Assembly (NCBI RefSeq): GCF_905220365.1
Contig: NC_061124.1
Location: 10,604,501 to 10,668,500 of the forward strand
Source of the DNA: Vanessa cardui
Taxonomy: Eukaryota; Arthropoda; Insecta; Lepidoptera; Nymphalidae
Length of the DNA stretch: 64,000 bases
Reading direction: 5' to 3'
Below are positions 38,521 through 50,138 of the stretch, one piece after another. The translations under genes and the position numbers were made by a program. The first letter of the stretch is position 1. Every line of letters begins with the position of its first letter. The notes below the pieces were generated by a model. That model saw only the letters and a list, made by a program, of their open reading frames with translations. It searched no databases and was not told where the DNA came from.

Positions 38521-40674
38521 GTATATTTTGATTAATAAATAATAATTTTAGGGTTTTAATAAAAACAAAACCATTATTTCTTGTTACAAACAATTCAGCG
38601 TACTATCTATAATAGAATATTAATAATTTTATAAACCCGTCGTCATCTTTTGTAAACAAAATGGAGACAATTTAACTTGACAGTATAATGCGAAGCTTCA
38701 ACAAAAGCCGGAAGGCAAGGGGCGGCGCAGCGTCGTGATGATAGAACGCGGAGGTTTTTCTTGACATAGATTTATATTGAATAATTTAGCTATAATAAAC
38801 AATACAACTATGATATATGTGAACACTATTTGATAAACAAATGCCTTGATAAAATATTAACCGTCTATTTTTAAAATCCGAATGAATTCTGAAGGCTCAG
38901 TTGCAACAATTCAGAATAAAGTTAGTTAATCTGACTTTGACCATCGTTATTGGAGGTTAGACAAATTGTTGAATGAAATAGGTGGATATATATGTCAGTA
39001 ACTAGCAGTCACTATGTTAGATACTTTATTCATACAAAAAAATTGTATTTTATACAGTGTAATTAATATACAGATATTAACGTAACGTATTGTATAAAAT
39101 ACATCATTCAGATATGATCTAGAATAATTATAATAGTATGTCTAAAATGCTGCTCTAACAATAAATAACTTTGAAACTTAGTTTATTTGTCTGTTTTTGT
39201 TTGGGAGAGTTATACTTATAGTGCTTCCTATATTTAACGTTTAAATTAACGTTTTGAAAATTAATCTATCTAATCTCTAGTACCTTTTTAATTCATTAAG
39301 ATTTTATATAAAAAAATAAAAAGGCTGACATAATGCCGTAAAATATAAGACGTTAAGCATCAACATCTTAAATCTGAAACAATTAAATGTTTTCTATACA
39401 TCATACAAAGAGGTTATGAACAAAAAAAAGGTTTTATCCGGATTAAAAGAAGTCGTAGTCGATTGTATAGCTGGTACAAAGGCTTTACAGTCTGTTAAAC
39501 AAAGTTGGTACCTCATTTGTATAAAGGTAATTACGAATTGTGGAGTATTGTTATCCAAAATGCCATGGTATTTGCCGGTGTACGGTTATTTCCTAACTGC
39601 GTAGAGAACAATAAATTACATTACCTTGTCTTAAATAGTGTTATCATATTCAAAAAACCTACAATGAGTCACTGTTCCAAACATAATATTATATTGTTAT
39701 TACGCCCTCTGTTACAAAGACTATTTAGTAGGTAGACTGCCACGTGGATTTTGCTATCGTCGAATCCTGGGTCATACTTGTTATTAACAGTTTTTTAATT
39801 GCCACAAGGAATTTAGAAGCTAGCTGTGTTGACAGTGTTAAAACAAGTGAAGTTGTCAGTTACTTGCTCCAGTTGGGATGCCTATTGCACTATAAAAGTG
39901 AGGGAATAGTAGAGTACAACTAGTTTTTCTTCGTTGAAATAGGCCGTTGTGACCGAAATATGAATTTTTTAAACGCAGAATAGCATTAATGTATGTTATT
40001 AAAAAAATACAGTCGAAACAGGAGGTTTGAACCTCCTTTGAAAAAACTTTTTTTGACGTCAGTTAAAAATCCGTGTAAAAAATGACATTAGCGTCGTAAG
40101 CATTTTTAATAACTCCTTATGGCTACCAAATAATATATAAACGTTATAAATACACATTTATTGCTAAATATGAACATCAAATATTCTGCGAGCAAAACCA
40201 ATAACCATAGTATTATATATCTTACATATGATCTTGTTAACAATAGTGTGCATTATCTTTATCTATTAACGAGTTTCGCACTCGAGCAATTATAAAGTAT
40301 TATCTTATGTTCGTGGAATTTAATTAGAGATGCAATACTTGTAAAAGGAATTGCCTACGTTATGTTCCTTCCCGTTGGTTGAATGAAGCTAACATTCAGA
40401 AATTTTAAAAAAAGTATGTAATTATCTTTGTACCCAATGTTCACTTATTAATCGAAATTTATACTTTATAATTATTCAAATATTGAAGATTTTCTTTTGA
40501 GTAAGATTTTATAATTCAAGCCCTGAATCGATCGATAAAGGAGAGAAAAAACTACTTTTTTTAGGTGCACTTTTTGCCTATTAATTGTTAATGTACAAAT
40601 GACTCTTAAGGTTTCGTCAATTTGATATATAAAACGAAACGTTGCATAAAATTTATATTTTTAACTAACTCACT
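38521..40674. other. AT-rich noncoding DNA
   Basis: A small inverted repeat AGGAGGTTTGAACCTCCT lies at 40021. A TATA-like CTATAAAAG occurs at 39891 without a downstream exon. Nothing else is recognised. Confidence 0.5.
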
Positions 40675-40880
40675 CATCCATCAAACGACAAACCTACGTC
40701 AACATTGCTGCTTGGAAAATAAGCTGTTATGTTCCCTTGTGCCTGTAGCTACACTGGCTTACTCACCCTTCGAACATAATACACAAGTATTTTTATTTGT
40801 TGGTAGAATATATGATGAATGGGTGGTAGCTACTCAGACGGGATTCTTCAAAACTCTACTACCAATTGATAGAAATCGTC
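40675..40880 (-). mobile_element. Family 3 repeat, older truncated copy
   Basis: GTTCCCTTGTGCCTGTAGCT, ACTCACCCTTCGAACATAAT and GGTGGTAGCTACTCAGACGG occur in family order. The tail end is missing. It lies just left of the better copy at 40915. A 91-codon open frame across it is not a gene. Confidence 0.65.
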
Positions 40881-40914
40881 ATTACTTTCAAGAATAATAT
40901 TACTTAATTACATT

Positions 40915-41207
40915 TTTTTTATGGTATAGGTTGGTGGACGAGCAACGAGAACCTGATGGTAAGTGGTCACCATCACCCATAGACAATGACGCTGTAAGAA
41001 ATATTAACTATTCCTTCCATCGTTAATGTGCCAGCAACCTTGGGAACTAAGATGTTATGTCCCTTGTGCCTGTAGTTACACTGGCTCACTTACCCTTCAA
41101 ACCGGAACACAACAATACTGAGTACTGTTATTTGGCGGTAGAATAACTGATGAGCGGGTGGTACCTACCCAGACGGGCTTGCACAAAGCCCTACCACCAA
41201 GTGTACA
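40915..41207 (-). mobile_element. Family 3 dispersed repeat, well preserved
   Basis: A minus-strand copy. At the left TTTTTTATGGTATAGGTTGG is the inverted poly-A end, and at the right GGCTTGCACAAAGCCCTACC is the inverted start. It is the best-preserved copy in the window. Confidence 0.8.
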
Positions 41208-41224
41208 TTCTTTAATATCTTTGT

Positions 41225-41385
41225 TTTATTTCTTCTTGTTCTTGCTGAGTTTCTTTCGCCGGTTCTTCTCAGGTCAGGGTGTTCCTTTTTCCGAACCGGT
41301 GGTAGTGTTTATTTGACAATCAATAAGTAAGTGTGATGCTTCTATATTGAATAAAGGAATTTGAGTTTGAGTTTGAAATTATCTT
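41225..41385 (+). mobile_element. LINE 3' end with repeated TTTGAG tail
   Basis: TTCTTTCGCCGGTTCTTCTC, CCGAACCGGTGGTAGTG and TGCTTCTATATTGAATAAAG are followed by GAGTTTGAGTTTGA. The AATAAA-like signal followed by a simple-repeat tail is typical of a non-LTR retrotransposon 3' end. The polymerase is absent. Confidence 0.6.
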
Positions 41386-41399
41386 TGAAGCTCTATCTA

Positions 41400-41632
41400 A
41401 TGAGTGCGGATTCAAATCGAACCAGCACATAATTCCCAAGCGCTTAATTTGTGTTTATAATTAATTTCATATTCAGAGATCAAGTAACATATCACTGTAT
41501 GTGTCAAATTTCAATGAAATTCTGGCACGTCAGAGAGCACAAGCACAGACCATTGTGGTAGAATTGGTCCCAAAACCTTTTATTCGAAGGAAGAGGAGGC
41601 CCTTAGCTAAGAGTGGGACGTTACCATGTCGT
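41400..41632 (+). mobile_element. Old family 1 SINE copy
   Basis: A strongly diverged copy: GCGCTTAATTTGTGTTTATA, then TATGTGTCAAATTTCAATGA and GGAAGAGGAGGCCCTTAGCT in the family's order. The head is only partly recognisable. Confidence 0.65.
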
Positions 41633-42567
41633 TCCACTCCACTATTATCTTTCTAGAATAAAAGGTTTATCTATAACCAACGGTCAATACAGTTTCAGAG
41701 AAAGTTTTCGACTAGCTGCAGTTTGTATTTTTGTCTCTTAAAGGCTTCTGATCTTTTGACCCACGGATCGGTGTAAGCAGGTACATGACCATATTCGGAC
41801 GTAACTGCTTTCCTAAAATTGGCTTTTCTCGGTACTAGAGTACATTTATTGTACCTAGTATTCGGTGTGGTCGTAACTCGACTATATTTATTTCGGATAA
41901 AATTTAACATAATTTTAACATAAATTAAAGCATAAACTTGCAATCAATAAAAATTTAAAGATACATTACACATATATCAAAATTAAAACTGGCCTGTATA
42001 TGCGTCGTATCTGTAAAAAAAACTTTATGTTGTAACAAAATAGCTAAACAGTAAATAATGATAACGACGTTGTTGATCTATAAAGCATGCGTACAAAATG
42101 GCGGGAGCTACCTTGTTATGAATACACAATGAGTTATTTAATTATAAGTTTAAAAGGACTTGGTCAATTGGCTAAAATACTTTTTCTTCATAGCCGGAAG
42201 ACAAACGGTCAACTTCTTTATAGCAATGGCTACCACACCCTGTTCACTACATAGTCAAAGCGCCGCCGAGCTAGAGAACTATAATGATACGACTCTTGTA
42301 GCTTAAATTATACAAAAAAGAACTACAGGTGACTGAATCGTTATCGTGAATCAGGGTGGTACCCTGATTGAGTCTACTCAAAATTCCAGTAAAGCAAAAA
42401 AAAAATTTCTTAATATTGTCTTATTCTGTTTTAATACTGAATACTTAGTCAATGTTTGTGTTTGATGTGCTAGTTTCTTTTTCCAAGTTACAAATAATTT
42501 ATTAAATACTAAAGTAATAAATATTATGTTTTTTTTTTTATTTATTTGTTATTTACGTTTCACATAA
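41633..42567. other. Noncoding DNA
   Basis: The minus frame at 41695 has no recognisable domain. Nothing else is seen. Confidence 0.5.
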
Positions 42568-42604
<37 letters not shown>

Positions 42605-42608
42605 TAAT

Positions 42609-42649
<41 letters not shown>

Positions 42650-42656
42650 AATATTA
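42568..42656. repeat. TA microsatellite with inverted symmetry
   Basis: Two long (TA)n runs are separated by ATTATAATTATATTA. The whole tract is nearly self-complementary. A likely polymorphic simple repeat. Confidence 0.92.
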
Positions 42657-42839
42657 ATAGTATCATTATCAGTGTTACATGTGTATGGGAGCTTTGTTTA
42701 TAGTTTTAGGTTCAATACAATAATACCTCTTATATTATTATGTTGTCAGTATTATAAAGGTAAAATTAAAAGACAAAAGGTTGGTTGGGTAAAATAAATA
42801 CACACAATTATTAACATAAAAACGGTTTCTACTTTCCTA

Positions 42840-43090
42840 TGGGTATGTGTATTGAAATGACGTTGCTAATCATAGTCAATTACAACGGGCACTGCGTACG
42901 ATTTTAATAATCGCCCACGATTTTTACGCCTCATGCCTATTTCATCCATTATTCATTATGACCAACTGTGTGAACTTGATCGCCGTGTATTGCCTCCGCA
43001 GTAATAGCCAGTGGCATGTTTGTTTTGTCCGTTGGTTAATCACGCTGTTTCCACGGATGTCCGCAAATCATTCACGTTTACATTCTTTGT
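42840..43090. promoter_or_regulatory. Complex non-repetitive segment, possible enhancer
   Basis: There are about 250 bp of non-repetitive sequence with several homeodomain-type cores (TTAATAATCG, GGTTAATCACG) and AATCATTCACG. No coding frame persists. This is a composition-based guess. Confidence 0.18.
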
Positions 43091-43664
43091 ATCAAGATGT
43101 CTTTACCATAGTTGTTAACAACCATTTATAATATATGGAATGATTACTGTTTTATGCTGAGTTTTATCATTTTGAAGCGATTATAGTTACCAGTATGGGT
43201 ATATGTTTATCCTATTTGTATGTTACAAACATACTTTCGCACCTACTCAAACGCTTCAACTTTATTTGCCAAATGTATTTTTTGTTTTTTTCGAACGTCA
43301 TTATTTGGTGTTGTTTATCAGAAGCCTTAATTAATATTCATTTGCGTCCATTCACGAAAAAAAAATGCCTTGAACTTTAAAGGGCTATCTTAAAATAGCT
43401 CATGAATTTTGACTGAAATAAAGTCGAGTGACTCCCACTCAATGACGTACATATAAAAATAACCTTTTATTACGCTGACGAAAAAATATTATGAAAGCTA
43501 CTTTGTTAAGCGTGTTTTTCTTTCATTTAAAAATTTAAATAACTCAAACATGTCAAAACATTTGCTCAGTACAATTATTGAAAAAATATGCACAATGCAA
43601 CTGAGCTAATCATATATGGCCGATCAATACAAATATTTGTCTTATTAAGCTCTATGATATATTA
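43091..43664. other. AT-rich noncoding DNA
   Basis: Nothing is recognised. Confidence 0.55.
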
Positions 43665-43855
43665 CTCGTTGTCGCCCGCGGCTTCGCGTGCCTTTTAGGG
43701 GGATGGTTGCCATGTGTTAGGCAAAAAAGTAGCCTATGTTCTATCTTGGAGTTCGAGTGTTCTTCATAACAAATTTCGTCAAATTTGGTTTTGTTTGGTT
43801 TCGCAGTTGAAGAGCGACAGACAAATAGTTACTTTTACATTTATAATATTAGTAT
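43665..43855 (-). mobile_element. Helitron-like repeat (family 4), terminus hit by a hAT MITE
   Basis: TTGTCGCCCGCGGCTTCGCG, GGCAAAAAAGTAGCCTATGT, CAAATTTCGTCAAATTTGG-like blocks and TTTATAATATTAGTAT are all inverse family blocks. The MITE inserted in the last bases, which resume at 44161. Confidence 0.65.
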
Positions 43856-44160
43856 CAATGATGTTCTAGTAAACAGATATGTCATTAACGCGCAAAAAGT
43901 GAAGACTAGAAAACGTCCTAACTGGGACGTTTGCCTTTAGTCATTTTTATCATAATTATGCCAGTAATACGTTATAATACATAATTATGTAGTAATACGT
44001 TTTGCGTAATTAAAACATCTAGTTATCCCTTTTACTTATTGTTTTTATCAAGCTATCCTTTTTACTTGTAACGAAATTTAAATAAACGGTCCCCGGCGCG
44101 GCACACATTTTTCTGTTGTTTAGTATGGGTATAACATATCTGTTTATTAGAATATCATTG
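43856..44160. mobile_element. hAT-type MITE, second copy, perfect 8-bp duplication
   Basis: The ends are CAATGATGTTCTAGTAAACA and TGTTTATTAGAATATCATTG. The flanking ATTAGTAT at 43848-43855 and 44161-44168 is identical. The interior is the reverse complement of the 8132 copy, including CGCGCCGGGGACCGTTTA in inverse form. It sits inside the terminus of a Helitron-like repeat. Confidence 0.93.
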
Positions 44161-44414
44161 ATTAGTATAGATTATATTATGTCTATCATTTATTTTGTCG
44201 ATCAAACTTTGGAAATAAACTTGTATTTGCTATTAGGTGCACATATAAACAAATAGGTCCTCAACACATTGCCGAGTTCAGGCAATTAATGCAAATTAAC
44301 GAACACGCTACGTCAAGTGAAGTTCCGCTATTACTAAATTTTAAATATCTGATATTTTAATATCTGATTTCAATTTGCCCTTTTTATATGTGACCAGTTT
44401 TATATCTATGTGAC

Positions 44415-44714
44415 CAGAGTCGGATTTAAAGGTGTGGAGGCCCCGGGGCCACAAAGCAGTGAAGGCCCTAGACAAACAGAAGCGTGAACACCCTAATAAT
44501 TATATTATTATGAATTAATTAGTTTTTTTTATTTCAATCAGTAAGCTATGAATTGTTTCGTAATTGTATCGGTAACTTTTAAAATATTAAATAGTAACAT
44601 TATTATAATTTGACTATATCTCAGTATTTGTTAACTTGCTGAAAACTGTAGCCCCCTCTCATGTGGAGGCCCCAGGGCAGTTGCCCCGGTTGCCCTCCCC
44701 TAAACCCGGCCCTG
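44415..44714. mobile_element. Non-autonomous hAT element, different family, perfect 8-bp duplication
   Basis: It is 300 bp, starting CAGAGTCGGATTTAAAGG and ending TAAACCCGGCCCTG, imperfect inverted repeats of the CAGGGCCGG type. The flanks TATGTGAC at 44407-44414 and 44715-44722 are identical. Both ends are GC-rich (GTGGAGGCCCC occurs at each) around an AT-rich core. There is no transposase. Confidence 0.9.
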
Positions 44715-44722
44715 TATGTGAC

Positions 44723-47119
44723 GAATATTATCGAATTTATCATGAAGGACCATCGTTCTCGTATAATGCGGGTTAGTTTGAGTGAGTATTTCAAAACTCA
44801 AATTATTTTGTACCGATTGTTGGCCAATTGTATAGGCAGGTGTTTTTGTCTAAAGGTGTTCTAATAGCATGCCAAGCAGGTCACAGCGTCGTGTTTGACC
44901 CTGTACCATTAGCATTTAATGCCTAGGCATTAACGAAATCTTTTGTAGTTTGAAATGATTTTTATATACAGTGGAAACACTACCTCGGAAAGACTTGTAA
45001 GAAAAAAAAATACAGCAACATAATTCAGAAATACAAAAAACTATCGACAACTTCAGTTTTAAAGAACTACTTTCTTTATATGATATCTTTCTTTATATAT
45101 ATGAGAGCCATTATAGCTGAGTCGAAACGCAGCACAGCCTGTTGGGTTATCGTTTTACCTTTGTATATAACGCAATAATATATTTATCATCCAAACGAAT
45201 AAATACAAAATTGAGCATAAATTTAAGTAAAATTATTTATCATTTTAACAAAAAAAGAGAATGTCCTACATAGCAACGTATGTCTAAACAATAAATATTG
45301 GTTACATTTATATAGGTATTATGTATTAACGAAAAGTTAAAATTCGCTTACTTTAAGATTATCAAAAGCACTAACAAAAAATTAGTTTACAGTACAGATT
45401 GTATAAAATCATTTCAATTGAAGCTAACTTACATTCGGAACGAAACCTCTACCAAGAAACAGCGGTAAGAACAGTAGTTAACTTTTTAATTGCAAGATAT
45501 TCTACGAAATATATAGCAATCTCGTTGGTTGAATGGCTCATTTATAAAGCTGCAAATCCCAAGGCCCGGATTCGAACGCCATGTCGGGCTTATAATATTG
45601 CATTTTTCTGTCAAGGGATCATTCTCTTACAGCCAACATATGAGTTTATTATGTGTGCAATTTTCTTATCCCTCGTAGCTCTGAAAGAGATTATTTTAAG
45701 AACTCTGATGCATTCAGCAAAACGATAGGCGGTTGAAATAGAAATAGACAAATATATGAATAATTTCGCAAAGACAAAGATGCATTTTGCTACACGTCCA
45801 AGGATACTTGGGGGGGGGGGGGGGCACTTCTTTGACTTCCGATTAGCGAGAATTGAATGACAGATAACTGCAAGTCAAGGATCAAATTGCATGTTAAAAC
45901 AATTAAAAAACAAAAAACTTCGAAATGTATCCATTTCGACAACATTTCCTTAAATTTATTAGAAAAGCTTTTTAGTTTTAGACTTACTATCAATGAACAT
46001 CGTCAATCCAAACCAAAAATACTTGAATCGGTTTATGAAGGAGAAGCTACTGGCATATTTACATTTATGTATTATTTATTACAAATATATATCAACTGTC
46101 TTATTGTGTAATGAAAGTATAATACGGAATATGGAATAACTCACTTCACATCTTCTTCGTGAAATGTAATAGACCAAATTAAGATGATAACTTGTTTAAA
46201 TGAGTATACCCTATAAATGTAGTTATTATTTTCGTCAATTCGCATATTAATCAGATCGTCTTTGTACTGTATTGACTCCGCAAAGTCAATAAATCCTTCT
46301 TGGGGCAAGCTATCCGTTTCTATAATAAAATTCCGCAGAAATTTTAAACTTTGCCGTATCGTAAATTCAAATCGTTTATAAAAAAATACATTGGTAAAAA
46401 AAGGAATATTACTCAGTACAAGATTTTATAGATGATAAAAGCATGGAGTTAATACATTTTAACTTCCAAGTAGGATATATAAATTGAAAAGAGTATCTAC
46501 TGAGTTCGGTTCGGTTCTTGTGCTTCACTTAATTGTAAAATGACGATTCAAAAATTTTTGTAAAAGCCTACTTGAATAAAGTTTATTTTGATTTTGATAA
46601 TTTTTTTGATGGGTTTCCTACTTTGTTACTGAACAACTACAGATCACAATATAACGATACAGTGTTAATGCATACACAAGCGATCTACAGTTGTTAAAAA
46701 TTCCGTATAAATAGTTGTTACACTTACACTAAAGTGGTTGATACATTGATACTAGAATATTCAAATTTTAAGCTTTAATCAGTTAAAATAATTCCTAAGC
46801 GCAAATCAAAACTTGAAATAATAGATGTTTATTCAATTGTATAGTAAAGTTGCTGTTATCTTATTTTTTACAATGATTGTTAATACACAAATATAGTTTT
46901 AATATGCTCTTTGGGTAATATCACGTAGCTCCATCCGTATCATAGAGCAGAATACCATAAACAATATATTAAGAGTATCGAATGTAACATAAACAAAGTA
47001 TACACTTACCTAGTAGTGATAATAATTATCTAAGTTACTTTCAGCGTTCATATAAATAAAACAATGATCTAATTTCATATTACAATTTAATATAAAAGCA
47101 ATCAAAACGTTATCTGTTC
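44723..47119. other. Noncoding DNA
   Basis: Apart from the G15 tract, 46555-46605 (AAAAGCCTACTTGAATAAAG, TTTATTTTGATTTTGATA) looks like a short LINE tail. The 109-codon frame at 45399 has no recognisable domain. Confidence 0.5.
45810..45824 (+). repeat. G15 homopolymer
   Basis: A run of 15 G in AT-rich DNA. It could be a true tract or a sequencing artefact. Confidence 0.9.
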
Positions 47120-47311
47120 TTGGCTTTCATTTGCTGTGGGAAAGCGAGCTGGATCTATAAAATGCCGTGTAAAAGCATCATAACAAACAGGGTGAATGAC
47201 TGCGCGCGCAATTACCGCAACCACATCATTACTGGGCTAGAGACGCTGGGGTACGAGTGCAACATGCGCCCGCGCAGCCTTTACTATCCACAATGGATTA
47301 ACACTTAGTAC
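47120..47311 (+). CDS. Unidentified small ORF or last exon
   Basis: A 62-codon frame ends with TAG. Its second half uses GC-rich third positions (around VNDCARNYRNHIITGLETLG and then YECNMRPRSLYYPQWINT), unlike neighbouring noncoding DNA. A possible acceptor AACAAACAG at 47182-47190 would place an exon start just before GGTGAATGAC. An AATAAA lies at 47694. No family is recognised. It could be an isolated exon, a retrocopy fragment or chance. Confidence 0.3.
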
Positions 47312-48926
47312 ATTATTCTATTTTACGTGATTTGAGATTAACAGAAATGAGTAAATACGTACTTGGTATAATTTTCAACATCAATTGGACTCCAAGAATA
47401 ACAGTATATCTCTCAGATTTTTTCACTGTAGGCAATCTTTTGGAGTAAGATTATTTTGCGTAAAGCGAGAAATCATTCACAGAATGAACTTAAACATACC
47501 ATATATTTTTCTACCGATGATCCTTTAGAAAGATACACATTATTCTCAGTTAGTAATCGATTAGATATCGATTTAGTATTTTCATTCGGAAGATACTTTC
47601 ATATTGGCCAATCGAAATGTTTATGGATTATTTAAAAAAAAAAAATCAAGACATCAAGCATGCATTTATACCAAATTGCTTATGATAAAGATGAATAAAT
47701 AAGATAATTTAATCGATTATACTGGGTATAATTTATATTTGAATTGAGTGTTAGTTTTAAATTTTATTTAGTCGATTCATTTTTGGAACGGTATGTTATG
47801 GTGTGAGTATTTCATTTTATTTCTTATTAAGTAGGTGTATTTAAACAATAAACTATATAATGATTCTACTGAGTACTGACCATTATAGAAAAATTGTAAA
47901 AAAATGTTTTATGGACAGACAAAACAGCGTTGTTTGTATTAATAAATTGTACAATGAGAATGGACAATTTAACTAAAGTGACAACAGTAGACAGGTTAAT
48001 GGCGACGGACAGACGATGACCATTTATCATATTGGTCAACGCACCTGTCTTCTGCGAACAACCGCTCACCGTCCGCTAGTTTAAAAACCAGGGGGTTATT
48101 CTACTAATACATAACGATTACGATATCCAGATTCTACTTGAACTTTGACTATTCATCAAAAAACAAAAAAAAAACTCAGCTTAATCAAAATAATGTATCA
48201 ATAAAGTTATTAATTTCGGGATATTAATAATAAAAATAACCATGTTAGTTTAAAATCCAATGTATCAATAATTCGAATGAAAACACTTCTTTTTCGAAGT
48301 AGTTTAAACATACATATTTAATAGGTCTCTCATATTGCCCATCATAACTTAACGAGTAAATGGTTACTAATAATTGGGTCTCAAAAAATTATACCTAGCT
48401 GACTAGTTTTTTTTTTTATGACAGCTCTCTTAATTGTTTTTTCGGAATGTGTCTGAACGAATGAAAGCTTTTATCACTTCAATGGTGTTTGCATTTCCGA
48501 CTTTATAGTTATCTTGATACGATTCCGAGTATAATCCGTTCCAACTTCGATAATCGATTGAACCTCAACTGAATCCTTGTGTTACTACAGTCAGAAAACG
48601 ACTGAACGGCAACCAGCAAATGTATATTAATATACAGTAATAATTTGTAAGAAGAATTTACGCCCTGCACACACTGGCTTGCCGAGAACGATGTTGAACA
48701 CAATAATATGAGTGGTCATGAGTTCAAAATCTTTAATTTCAAAACATTTAAAATATGCGTTAATTTTATTTTAGTGCTTATCTCAATAGATTTAAAGTCT
48801 CTTTTCAAACGAATATTTGTTCTTTATATCTTTTATGTATTAAATCACTTGGCTATTTCATCGTTATGTATCCTTTTTGTATTGTATTTCGAACGTCACA
48901 TAATATGAAAATCGTTGTAGTTTTTT
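47312..48926. other. AT-rich noncoding DNA
   Basis: Nothing is recognised. Confidence 0.55.
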
Positions 48927-49097
48927 TTTATGGTATAGGTTGGCGGACGAGCATATGGGCCACCTGATGGAAAGTGGTCACCATCACCCATAGACAATGA
49001 CGCGATAATAGAATGATATATTACCTTACATCGTCAATGTGCCACCAACCTTGGGAACTGAGATGTTATGTCCCTTGTACCTGTAGTTACACTGGAG
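48927..49097 (-). mobile_element. Family 3 repeat, truncated
   Basis: A minus-strand copy with TTTTATGGTATAGGTTGGCG at the left and ending abruptly after CCTGTAGTTACACTGG. Its 5' half is missing. Confidence 0.75.
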
Positions 49098-49981
49098 TTA
49101 AAATTGGTATGCAGCTATATAACCAGATAAAAAAACTATATGATTCAAAATATAGATACAATTTGTAAATCATATAGTACGTGCAAACAAACTTTACAGC
49201 ATTACACATTAGTAGACAGTTAAATAATATCGCCTATCTATCGAAATTCTCTCGACTAGGATATAAAATCAATGTTATTATTTATATAAAAAAAGTTTTT
49301 ATATATATTTTGGAAGAAATGAAAACCCAAGTTTGACATGCAAATTTTCAATTTAATTGACCACAAATATTTTCTTTATTTAAAATTGACAATATATATT
49401 CTTAAAGATACATACACATAAAATAAAAGAATCATCAACTCAATATTTATAACAGTGCAAGTAATTTAAAAACAGGCGGGTTTACTGTTTACATTATATA
49501 TTTTTTATCATAATGTGACATTCGTTTTTTATTTTCTTCATACATATACATAATAATTATACCTCACAAGTAAATAAAAACTATCGAAAACTTAGGAATA
49601 AATTAAAATATTTGTTTATTAATAAATCTAGATAGAGCATCGAATCTGAGAACGTCTAGAAAAATAGTAACTTTTGGCCACTATTATTATAAATTTATTC
49701 GAAGTACACTCACACTAATAAAGTAGAAAGACGATTGGAGAATATAAAGTGTAGTTGTCACACACACTAAGATAATAAAAGTGGCTCATTGTAATTCTTT
49801 TGTAGTTGGACACTCTATCTAGATAAATAAATAAATAATCTAAGACACATATACATATGTACACTATTTTTTTTTAATAAATATTTTTAGTGAAATGACT
49901 TTGAAAATATTTTACCATTACCACAGATTATAAAATTATAATGAATAATTGTTATATCGTATATTTATAACGTATGGCCAG
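49098..49981. other. AT-rich noncoding DNA
   Basis: Nothing is recognised. Confidence 0.55.
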
Positions 49982-50138
49982 TGCGCTCATCATTTACGTG
50001 ACGTAGCTGGTGGGTTGTGGCATTCGCCTTTGGAACTGTTTTTAGAGGACAAGTCACAAGGCAAACTTAGGCTATGTGCTGCACTAGCGGATTTAGAAAG
50101 AAGGACACAACACTATACGTTTAGCAGATATTATTTAG
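49982..50138 (+). CDS. Unidentified candidate exon
   Basis: Between a possible acceptor (ATGGCCAG) and donor (TTTAG then GTATTA), the frame encodes about 52 residues with balanced, protein-like composition, including HHLRDVAGGLWHSPLELFLE and KLRLCAALADLERRTQ. Downstream the same frame becomes low-complexity AT-rich sequence, which argues that the exon ends here. The codons are AT-rich, unlike MTMR9. I do not recognise the protein. Confidence 0.3.

Noticed and set aside
39885..39905. TATA-like promoter CTATAAAAG
   Set aside because: No exon or initiator context downstream, and such strings are frequent in AT-rich DNA.
40622..40897. 91-codon plus frame
   Set aside because: It coincides with an old family 3 repeat.
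45399..45728. 109-codon plus frame
   Set aside because: No recognisable domain and AT-driven codon use; part resembles a decayed repeat (CCCGGATTCGAACGCC).
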